This document shows positions 53,550-61,202 of a stretch of 64,000 bases of DNA, piece after piece. The stretch is from positions 1,302,001 through 1,366,000 of the forward strand of contig NZ_JBEFLP010000001.1 in assembly GCF_040149665.1 (NCBI RefSeq). The letters are read 5' to 3'. Position numbers and translations under genes: made by a program. The stretch comes from Sulfitobacter sp. HNIBRBA3233 (lineage in GTDB: Bacteria; Pseudomonadota; Alphaproteobacteria; Rhodobacterales; Rhodobacteraceae). Within the stretch, counting starts at the first letter, position 1. Every line of letters begins with the position of its first letter. The notes below the pieces were generated by a model. The model was not told the DNA's origin. It did no database searches and saw only the letters and a list, made by a program, of their open reading frames with translations.

Positions 53550-54899
53550 TCAAGGCATCAACAGCACCAGGGCGTCGCGGTTGATCCACAGCGCCAGCGC
53601 AATCAGGGCCGCACCCGCGCCCGCGGCAACCGCGTCATGGCGCATGTCCCAGACGCCGTGGCACCGCGCGAGCCAGATCACCGCCGCATGCGTCACGACC
53701 TGGGCGATCCCGATCCCCACAATCGCGCCCACGATTCCGTAGGCGCTGACACCGGCGATCAGCAGCGAAACCTGAAGCACCGCCCGCACGGCCGTTAGAA
53801 CAAAGAACCGTCTGGAATCGCCAGCGGCAAGGGCGGCCTGATCGTAGGTAATTCCGATCACCTGAGGCACCAAGGCGACGGCCAGCAGCGTGACGATCCC
53901 CCCCGCCTGCGCATAGCGCGCATCGTAGAGCACATCGACGAGCCAGGGGCCGAAGATCGCCATCCCCGCCAGCAAGGCGATGATCCCCCCGCTCAACCCG
54001 TATCTGAGCCGCGCGATCTTGGCCCGCTGCTCCTTGGCGTCGCGGTAGACCGGGATCATCACCCGGCCCGTCACCGCAGAGCCGAGGAGCAGCGGAAAGC
54101 TCGCAAGGAAATACCCGATGTTGTAGATGCCCAGACTTTCGAGGCTCAGGAACTTGCCCAGAACGGCCTTGTCGCCCTGGCTGGCGAAGAACCAGCAGAC
54201 GGTGCTCATGAAGATCCACTTCCCGAAACTGACCAGTTCGCGCACCGCGGCAGGCTCCCAGCGAAAGCGGTTGGCCTGCCCCGGCAGGAACGCCCAAGTC
54301 AGCACCAGCTTTGCCAGTGCCGAGATCACGCCACCCACCACCAGTGCTGCCACCGATTGCCAGACCAGTGCCAGCCCGATCATCGCTGCGATGCCTATAG
54401 CCTGCGACAGAAGGTCAAGCACCGTGAGGCGGCCCATCAGAAGATGCCTGTGCGCGGTTTCGATACGGGTCGGGTTGAAGCCCGCGATCACCAGCATCAG
54501 TGCAGCGACCGGCAGATAGACCTGCAAGTCCGGCGCATCGTAGAACCACGCCATCGGCACGGCCAGCGCCACCGCGATCCCCCACAGGATGATCCCGCGG
54601 ATCACCTGTATAGACCACGCGGTGTTCAGGAAGTCTGGATCGTCACCGCGCTTGCTCTGGGCGATGGAGGGCGCGATGCCCACGTCCGAGAACAGCGTCA
54701 GCCCCACCGTCACAAGGCTGATCAGCGCCATCAGGCCGAAGGCTTCGGGAAACAAAAGCCGCGTCAGGATCAGGTTCGACGCCAGCCGCAGGATCTGGCT
54801 GCCGCCATAGCCCAACACGATCCATGCCCCGCTGCGCATCACCCGCGCCATCAGCGCGCCACCACGCAGACGCTGCAAAAGACCATTCATTTGCCGCAT
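53550..54899 (-). CDS. Polysaccharide repeat-unit flippase (Wzx/lipopolysaccharide biosynthesis family)
   Basis: A 449-residue membrane protein with about 12-14 predicted helices, for example GYGGSQILRLASNLILTRLLFPEAFG and LGIYNIGYFLASFPLLLGSA. It belongs to the MOP superfamily of oligosaccharide flippases, which move lipid-linked repeat units to the periplasm. Oriented against the priming-transferase unit, with a 16-base gap. Start may be ATG 54899 or 54890. Confidence 0.9.
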   Translation of the reverse strand: MRQMNGLLQRLRGGALMARVMRSGAWIVLGYGGSQILRLASNLILTRLLFPEAFGLMALISLVTVGLTLFSDVGIAPSIAQSKRGDDPDFLNTAWSIQVIRGIILWGIAVALAVPMAWFYDAPDLQVYLPVAALMLVIAGFNPTRIETAHRHLLMGRLTVLDLLSQAIGIAAMIGLALVWQSVAALVVGGVISALAKLVLTWAFLPGQANRFRWEPAAVRELVSFGKWIFMSTVCWFFASQGDKAVLGKFLSLESLGIYNIGYFLASFPLLLGSAVTGRVMIPVYRDAKEQRAKIARLRYGLSGGIIALLAGMAIFGPWLVDVLYDARYAQAGGIVTLLAVALVPQVIGITYDQAALAAGDSRRFFVLTAVRAVLQVSLLIAGVSAYGIVGAIVGIGIAQVVTHAAVIWLARCHGVWDMRHDAVAAGAGAALIALALWINRDALVLLMP

Positions 54900-55000
54900 T
54901 GTTCTCCGGATCAGACCCTAAGTCCTACCTAGCCGCCGAACCGCAGTTGTGCCAGCATCCACAGCACTTGCACGAAGGCCGTGACTGGAAGGACACGACG

Positions 55001-56197
55001 TTGAACCTCGCCTATATCCTCAACAGCTACCCGCAGCCTTCGCACAGTTTCATCCGTCGCGAGATCCGCAGCCTCGAACGTCAGGGCCACAGCGTGACCC
55101 GCCTTGCCATGCGCGCGGGCGATGCGCCGCTGGTGGACACGCAGGATGTGGAGGAGGCCGCCGCCACCACATATGTGCTCAAGGCGGGCGGCCTGGCCCT
55201 GCTGCGGTCGGTGGTGCAGCGCCTTTCGGCGGATCCGCGGGGTTTCGGCAAAGCGCTGGGTCTGGCCCTGTCGTGCGGCAAACGTTCCGAAGCGGGGATA
55301 GTGAAACACCTGATCTATCTGGCCGAGGCCGCTCATGTGGCGCAGATCTGCGCTGCCGCAGGGGTGACGCACGCGCACGCGCATTTCGGCACGAACGCGG
55401 CCGCCGTCGCGATGCTGTGCAATGCGCTGGGCGGCCCGTCCTACAGTTTCACCGTCCACGGTCCCGAAGAATACGACGCGCCCCGCGCCCTGTCGCTGGG
55501 CGAAAAGGTCACCCGCTCGAAATTCACGGTGGCGATCAGCAGTTTCGGTCGCAGCCAACTGGCGCGCTGGGCGGGGCCCGCGCATTGGGACAGGATCGAG
55601 GTCGTCCATTGCGGGATCGACCCTGCCCGCTTTCCCGATCCCTCTCCGTTGCCGGAGGGCCCGCCGCGTTTCGTGGCCATCGGGCGGTTCGTCGAACAGA
55701 AAGGCCAGTTGATCGCGCTGGACGCGCTGGAGGCGTTGAACCGCGCGGTCCCCGGCGCCCATCTGACCCTGATCGGGGACGGCGAAATGCGCCCCGAGAT
55801 CGAGGCCCGTATCGACGCGCTGGGCCTGACGGCGCAGGTCACCCTGACCGGCTGGGTGGACGAGGCGCGCATCCTCGAAGAACTCGGCGCCGCGCATGCG
55901 CTCTTGATGCCCAGTTTTGCCGAAGGGCTTCCGATGGTGATCATGGAGGCGATGGCTGCGGGTCGGCTGGTCATCGCGACCTATATCGCGGGCATCCCCG
56001 AGCTTGTGCAGACGGGCGAAACGGGCTGGCTCGTTCCCGCCGGAGACGCCGCAGCGCTTGCTACGGCGATGCAGGAGCTGGCCGATCTGGCCCCGGCCAG
56101 ACGCGACGAAATGGCCAAAGCGGCGCGCGCCCGCGCCCTCGCCCGTCACGACATCGACCGCGAGGCCGCCAAGCTTGCCGCGCTGATGGCCCGCTAG
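55001..56197 (+). CDS. GT4 family glycosyltransferase
   Basis: A 398-residue retaining glycosyltransferase of GT4, likely adding a sugar to the lipid-linked repeat unit in the cytoplasm. N-terminal NLAYILNSYPQPSHSFIRRE is typical; the sugar-nucleotide site is in RFVAIGRFVEQKGQ and LMPSFAEGLPMVIMEAMAAG (E-x7-E). It starts at TTG 55001, backed by GGAAGGA seven bases upstream; no ATG is well placed. The stop overlaps that of the opposite GT2 gene in a CTAG. Confidence 0.9.
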   Translation: MNLAYILNSYPQPSHSFIRREIRSLERQGHSVTRLAMRAGDAPLVDTQDVEEAAATTYVLKAGGLALLRSVVQRLSADPRGFGKALGLALSCGKRSEAGIVKHLIYLAEAAHVAQICAAAGVTHAHAHFGTNAAAVAMLCNALGGPSYSFTVHGPEEYDAPRALSLGEKVTRSKFTVAISSFGRSQLARWAGPAHWDRIEVVHCGIDPARFPDPSPLPEGPPRFVAIGRFVEQKGQLIALDALEALNRAVPGAHLTLIGDGEMRPEIEARIDALGLTAQVTLTGWVDEARILEELGAAHALLMPSFAEGLPMVIMEAMAAGRLVIATYIAGIPELVQTGETGWLVPAGDAAALATAMQELADLAPARRDEMAKAARARALARHDIDREAAKLAALMAR

Positions 56198-57030
56198 CGT
56201 CCGCGCGCCCAGCGCTCTTCGCCCGGTCTGGGCAAGCGAACGGCGAGGGCCACCACTGCAAAGGCTGCAAATCCGAGCGGGTCGCGCAACGCGCGCCGCC
56301 ACAGCGGCACCTGATCGGGTGCGGGCGCATCGTGATTGGCCCAGAGCGCCGGAAACAGCGCCTTGACCTCGGCCACACCGATGTCCTGACGCCTACGCAC
56401 CCGCACCAGCGGACCGAAGCCCTCGATCATCGGCCAGTCGTAGCGCGCGGGAACGCTGTGGCGCTCGCCCGGCCTGAACTGAAGCCGGACAAAGGTGTCG
56501 TCCGAAATAATGTCGGGAAACGCGCCCCAGCGCTGGCGCCCCGCCGCATTCACCGCAAAGACGCCAAAGCCCGGCACACCGTGGGTCAGAAACGGGATGC
56601 CCACCCAAAAGCGGGTATAGACAGCCGAAAACCCGCCGTCGCTGACCGTTACGTTGGGGATACCGCTGGCATAGCGCGGCGCGTCACTGTCCAGAACCTG
56701 CGCAAGCTGCGCAAGCAGCGGCGGGCTCACCACCACATCGGCGTCGATGAAGGCCTTCGCGCCGTAGGTGGCCGCGGTGTCTCCTGCATTGAGCGCCCCG
56801 ATCTTGCCTCCCTCCGGCAGATCGATCACCCGCAGAGCCCATCCCCGGGTCTCTGCCCGGCCGGCATAGCCGCGCGCGATTTCTGCGGTGGCGTCGGTGC
56901 AGCCGTTCGCCATCACGATCACTTCGACAGCGGCGCCGGTGTCTTCGCTTGACAGCAGCGCCTCGAGGCACGGTTCGATGTATCCCACTTCGTTATGCGC
57001 GGGGATCAGGACAGACAGATCGACGGTCAT
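56194..57030 (-). CDS. GT2 family glycosyltransferase
   Basis: A 278-residue GT-A fold transferase: SVLIPAHNEVGYIEPCLEAL at the start, EVIVMANGCTDATAEIA, then DADVVVSPPLL as the DxD metal site and GVPGFGVFAVNAAG plus ISDDTFVRLQ as the acceptor loop. A C-terminal stretch FAAFAVVALAVRLPRPG may attach it to the membrane. It overlaps the large fused gene upstream by four bases, so it is the last gene of the NRPS-linked operon. Confidence 0.9.
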   Translation of the reverse strand: MTVDLSVLIPAHNEVGYIEPCLEALLSSEDTGAAVEVIVMANGCTDATAEIARGYAGRAETRGWALRVIDLPEGGKIGALNAGDTAATYGAKAFIDADVVVSPPLLAQLAQVLDSDAPRYASGIPNVTVSDGGFSAVYTRFWVGIPFLTHGVPGFGVFAVNAAGRQRWGAFPDIISDDTFVRLQFRPGERHSVPARYDWPMIEGFGPLVRVRRRQDIGVAEVKALFPALWANHDAPAPDQVPLWRRALRDPLGFAAFAVVALAVRLPRPGEERWARGR

Positions 57031-59540
57031 TGTGCGGCCACCAGCGCGTCCCAGCGCGGATTGGCATCGTCCAGATGCCGAAGCGTGCCCCAACTGCCCC
57101 ATTTCGTCGGCGCGTAGACATCCGCGTAGGCGTTGAACAGCCGCCCGCCCACCTCGCGCCATCCCGTCAGCAACGCGGCATAGAGCGCGCCCATTTCCGG
57201 GGAGTAGTTGAAGTGGTGAAAGAATTCCGTCAGGCGGGCGTCATCGACCTGCGGTCCGATACCCACAACGTGGGTGCCGCCCTCGTACATTATCAATTCC
57301 AGGCCCTCGCGGGCGGCCACGGCGGCGTGGTAGGGCCAGACCCGGCTGACCAGATCGTCCACGGTATCGATGTTCTGCCCGCTGACCGATCCGTTGCTCA
57401 GCTCCTGCGCAGCCAGCGTGCTGGCATAGTCGTGGCGCGTGGCCGTGATGGCGTCCGCGCGTGCCTGACCTGTCAGGCCCTGCGCATCGGCGCGGCGCGT
57501 CGCGCGAGCAAGGCTTTCGTCCAGCCAGCCGTGCATCTCGTCGCGCCGCGCCTCCAGCCCCAGAACACCGCCGAAATACCCCGTTACGGCATAGGCATCG
57601 AACGACAGCGCGGGGCGCGCCCGGCCTTCTGCCACGACAAGCGGCGCCTCCAGAATGGTCTCCTCCAGTCCCAGCCAGCCTGTCTGCGTCGAGATCACAT
57701 TGACCAGCCTGTCCCTCTGGCCTGCGAATGCGTCCGAAAACATCTCGGCGATCTCGGCCGCGCGCAGAGCGTAGAATTGCGTGCCCGTCTCGGCCTGCTG
57801 CCACCGCGCTTCGGCTTGTTCCTGTGCCCAGCGGGCCTGCGCGAACTGGAAGTTCCAGACTTCGTTGGAATACTCCACATAGGCCCGCCGTGATGGCGGC
57901 AGCTCCTCCGCAACCATTCTGGCGAACGCGCGGACATACCCGTCGTCGGCGAGGTGCGGAATGTTGAACCACGGATCGGCCTCCAGCTGCGCCACGAGAT
58001 CGAGCATGACTTCGAGCGGCACTCCCTTCACCGCCCAGCTTGCATCCTCGCGCCTGGGCCTGTCGCCCCATGCGGACTGGGTGGAATCATTGGTATCCAT
58101 CCAGTCCATGAAGCGCAGGGCGTCAAACCCTTCCATCCGGCGCAGCCAGTCCGGATTGAAGACGGCACCGCCTTGCCAAAGCGCGAGCCTGTCCTCGCGC
58201 ACCACGCTGATCCGGCGCACCGGGTCGCTGGCCGAAGTCCGCTGGATGCGGATCTCGACCGGACCGGGCCCGGGGGTATAGTCGAACCGCACCTCGTTCG
58301 TTCCGTAACGGATATTCGTGGCGCGGCCCAAAGGCTCTACGATGCCCTTGCCCTCGAACCGCAGCACATAGCGGCCCGCAAGCGATTGCGCCTGTGGTGG
58401 CATGTCAGTCAGGATCAGCGTGCCGACCGATGCCGCGTCTCGCGGCAAGGTGGTGACCCACCCGTCGGCGTCGATATGCCCTCCGGCCACCAGCGCGTCA
58501 TGGTCGATCCCCCCGAACTGCCCGGCGCGGTGCCCGATCCACGGGCGCGCGGTTTTCATCACGTCGAGGAACGGCTGCTGCGTGCTCCAGTCGGTGACCG
58601 GTGCCAAGCCGATGGCAACCGGGCCGGCACCCGCCGAGGCCCCTTGAACGGCAGCCGGTTGTGCGCCCTGCCCCGCAGGCGGTGCGCGCGGCTGGCGCGG
58701 CTGCGCCTTCACCGCAGCCGGTGCATCGGCCAGCGTACGGCCCCGGTACTGCTGGACGGTGTCGCGGGCTACGGCTTGAAGGCTGGCGGCAAGGGCGGCA
58801 TCCGGCGTGTCGAACGCTGCGCCGAACCGGTCCTTGACTTCATGCGGCAGGCCGACCGGATCAGCCCCCGTGAGGGTCGCGAACTGCACCATCGAGACAA
58901 AATAATGGCCGATGTCGTTCAGGTGGATGTCGTCGGCAAACACATCCTCGATGCTATCCAAACTGGGAATATCCCCCGAAGCGATCGCATCTGACAGCGC
59001 CCCAAGGCCCTGACCTGCGGGGATCAGCTGGACCTGATCCATCCCCGCGCCCGCGCCGCTGCGCAACTGCGCCACGATCTGCTCCCACTCGGAGAGGTCG
59101 GTTTGCAGGCGCACGCGCCATTGTTGATCCGCCCCGTCGTCGTATTCGACCTCTGCACCGGTGCCGCTCTTTAGGCTGTGCCAACCTTCCTGAACGAAGA
59201 TCCGGGCCTCGGGATTTGCACCCAGCGCCAGTCCGGCAAAGGCCTGTGCGTAGACTTCGGTCTCGCTCCAGCGAAGGTGGTTTGCCAGCGGGATCGCCTC
59301 GGTCAGGATCAGGTCCGTCACGCCGCCGCGCGGCAGGATGCGGCGCGCATCGATGCCTTCGGCGGCGGCTGAATTGTCCCAGTTGTACTTCAGCGGTGCG
59401 CCGTTGATGATCTGCGCCTGCACCGTGGCCTCGGCCGCACGGGGCTGAAGGGCTGCTTGCAGCATGTCCGGTCCGGTTTTGCCGAACAGGCTGTGGCCGA
59501 TCATCACGACCGACAGGACCGCACTGGCCAGATCCATCAT
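57027..59540 (-). CDS. SGNH-like plus glycoside-hydrolase-like fusion protein
   Basis: An 837-residue protein. Residues ~1-260 look SGNH-like (VMIGHSLFGK; the DxxH-type DDIHLNDIGHYF). Residues ~265-325 are a Pro/Ala/Gln linker. Residues ~330-460 are beta-rich. Residues ~465-837 look like a TIM-barrel glycosidase: FDALRFMDWMDTND, YVEYSNEVWNF with a candidate acid/base Glu, and ELIMYEGGTHVV with a candidate nucleophile Glu, as in clan GH-A. Substrate unknown; a role in trimming or deacylating exopolysaccharide is inferred. No clear signal peptide. Coupled by four-base overlaps both sides. Confidence 0.78.
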   Translation of the reverse strand: MMDLASAVLSVVMIGHSLFGKTGPDMLQAALQPRAAEATVQAQIINGAPLKYNWDNSAAAEGIDARRILPRGGVTDLILTEAIPLANHLRWSETEVYAQAFAGLALGANPEARIFVQEGWHSLKSGTGAEVEYDDGADQQWRVRLQTDLSEWEQIVAQLRSGAGAGMDQVQLIPAGQGLGALSDAIASGDIPSLDSIEDVFADDIHLNDIGHYFVSMVQFATLTGADPVGLPHEVKDRFGAAFDTPDAALAASLQAVARDTVQQYRGRTLADAPAAVKAQPRQPRAPPAGQGAQPAAVQGASAGAGPVAIGLAPVTDWSTQQPFLDVMKTARPWIGHRAGQFGGIDHDALVAGGHIDADGWVTTLPRDAASVGTLILTDMPPQAQSLAGRYVLRFEGKGIVEPLGRATNIRYGTNEVRFDYTPGPGPVEIRIQRTSASDPVRRISVVREDRLALWQGGAVFNPDWLRRMEGFDALRFMDWMDTNDSTQSAWGDRPRREDASWAVKGVPLEVMLDLVAQLEADPWFNIPHLADDGYVRAFARMVAEELPPSRRAYVEYSNEVWNFQFAQARWAQEQAEARWQQAETGTQFYALRAAEIAEMFSDAFAGQRDRLVNVISTQTGWLGLEETILEAPLVVAEGRARPALSFDAYAVTGYFGGVLGLEARRDEMHGWLDESLARATRRADAQGLTGQARADAITATRHDYASTLAAQELSNGSVSGQNIDTVDDLVSRVWPYHAAVAAREGLELIMYEGGTHVVGIGPQVDDARLTEFFHHFNYSPEMGALYAALLTGWREVGGRLFNAYADVYAPTKWGSWGTLRHLDDANPRWDALVAAQ

Positions 59541-60487
59541 GCGGCAACCCCTGTAAAGGCCGTTGCGCGGACCACATCCCAGACAATGCGCTGCATCACC
59601 TCAGCCGCGGCGGGATCAGGTGCCAGCGCGGGCGTGCCATCCGCGCGCGACAGGCTGTGCGGCAGACCCAGAGGGCTGGCATGGTAGAGGACCGCGTAAT
59701 GGGTCAGCGCAACAAGGTATGCCCCCAGATCGCCAAGGTGGATGGTATCCACCTCTCCTTCCGGCGTGCGGGCGAAAAGCGCGTCGCGGTCCGGCACATT
59801 CCCGACGCCGCCCGCGGCCTCGACCCTGCGGACGAAAGCCGCGAGCACCTGACCGGCTGGTATCAGATGGATGGCCGCGCCGGTGTCGGCGACGGCCGGA
59901 AGCGACAGCTGCCGCAGCCACAGGTCATCCAGATCGCTGTCGATCCGTGACAACCACCCGTCCGGATCGTCCGTCCGGTGCCAAGTCTCGTAGAGGTAAA
60001 GCTTTATGTCCGGTCGCCCCTGTCGGGCCAATGCCGCCCAGTTGGCCAGATAATCGGCGCTGTCGTGGTAGTGGATCGCATCGCGCAGCTCGACCATCTC
60101 GGTCATCACCAGCGCCTCGAAAGCACCGCTTTGCAGCGCTTCGCGCGCAGGCAGAAACCTTGGGTGGTCGTTTTCAACCTCGAATCCGTTGATCGCCACA
60201 TCGGGATACCAATGCGCGCGCAGGCTGGTCCCCCATCCCAGCTGGCTGGCGTAGTCATGGCCTGCGGGCGCGAGTTGCGCCAGCATCGCGGGCATATCGC
60301 GCCCGACTAGCGAATGGCCGAGGTGAAAGACCGACATCCCACCCTCCGGCGCCGCAAGCGACTGGTCCAGAAGTGCTGCGGCCTCGTCAAGCCTGCCGGC
60401 GCGCCACAGCGCTTGGCCCGCAAGCCCCGCCCCGGCGGCCAGCCCTGCGCCTCCTGCCAGCAAAAGGGCCTTGCGCCGCGAATACAT
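59537..60487 (-). CDS. SGNH-like hydrolase with Tat-like signal
   Basis: A 316-residue protein with signal YSRRKALLLAGGAGLAAGAG (twin Arg, so possibly Tat-exported). The body shares motifs with the N-terminal part of the next gene's product: FHLGHSLVGRDM and DTIHLGDLGAYLVAL, which resemble SGNH blocks I and V. A third block ALVMTEMVELRDAIHYHDS is also present. Esterase activity (for example removing acyl groups) is plausible but unproven. AGGAGGTGA lies upstream of ATG 60487. Confidence 0.8.
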   Translation of the reverse strand: MYSRRKALLLAGGAGLAAGAGLAGQALWRAGRLDEAAALLDQSLAAPEGGMSVFHLGHSLVGRDMPAMLAQLAPAGHDYASQLGWGTSLRAHWYPDVAINGFEVENDHPRFLPAREALQSGAFEALVMTEMVELRDAIHYHDSADYLANWAALARQGRPDIKLYLYETWHRTDDPDGWLSRIDSDLDDLWLRQLSLPAVADTGAAIHLIPAGQVLAAFVRRVEAAGGVGNVPDRDALFARTPEGEVDTIHLGDLGAYLVALTHYAVLYHASPLGLPHSLSRADGTPALAPDPAAAEVMQRIVWDVVRATAFTGVAA

Positions 60488-60491
60488 GCCG

Positions 60492-61202
60492 TCACCTCCT
60501 GCTTGCGGCGTAGACCGTGCCATCAGATTGCCCAATGGCCACCGCGGTGACAAGAACGCCTGCGGCGTGGCAATAGGAACCGGTCAAAATCCGCCCCGCG
60601 TCGAAGGGCCCCTGCGCACTTTGGAACGTCGCTTCGAACCGGCTGTCCTCGCGTTCGATGCGCAATTCGATCACTTCGAAGCCGAACAAGGCGCGGCTGA
60701 GGGGGTATTGCGCCTTGAAGACGGCTTCCTTGGCGGAAAAAATAAGTCGGGCGAGCAGGCCACGCGAGGCGGGATCCTCGCTGTCGAGCCACGCGCGTTC
60801 CGCCGTTGTGCAAATCTCGTGTTCCAGCCCGCGCTCGAGCGGGGCCGCGGTTTCGAGATCGACGCCGATCCCCGCCCAGTCGTCGGAATTGCCGACTGCC
60901 GCAACACAGGCATCGGCGGTGTGCGAAATGCTGCCGGTCAGGCCGCGCGGCCAGATCGGCGCCCTGTCGGGCCCCATGGGAACCGGTTCGGGCCGTGCGC
61001 CGAGCGCGATCATGGCTTCGCGTGCCGCCGCACGGCCAGCGAGGAACTCAATCTGACGCGCCGGGACCGCAACGGCAACGGCCCCCGCCTCGTCCTTGTG
61101 GACCGCTTCCGGCCGTTCCGTCGGATCGCTGGCCGCAACGGCAATGCCATCGGGCAGAACCGATTGCGTCAGCGCCTGGATCAGCTCGCGGTCCGGCGTC
61201 AC
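60492..61202 (-). CDS. 4'-phosphopantetheinyl transferase
   Basis: A 236-residue EntD/Sfp-type transferase that converts carrier proteins to their holo form. Motifs: GLTGSISHTADACVAAV, DWAGIGVDLE (metal-binding Asp and Glu) and the SAKEAVFKAQYP box with its catalytic Lys. It starts at GTG 61202, overlapping the NRPS stop by four bases (GTGA), so it is dedicated to, or at least expressed with, the NRPS. Confidence 0.92.
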   Translation of the reverse strand: MTPDRELIQALTQSVLPDGIAVAASDPTERPEAVHKDEAGAVAVAVPARQIEFLAGRAAAREAMIALGARPEPVPMGPDRAPIWPRGLTGSISHTADACVAAVGNSDDWAGIGVDLETAAPLERGLEHEICTTAERAWLDSEDPASRGLLARLIFSAKEAVFKAQYPLSRALFGFEVIELRIEREDSRFEATFQSAQGPFDAGRILTGSYCHAAGVLVTAVAIGQSDGTVYAASRR

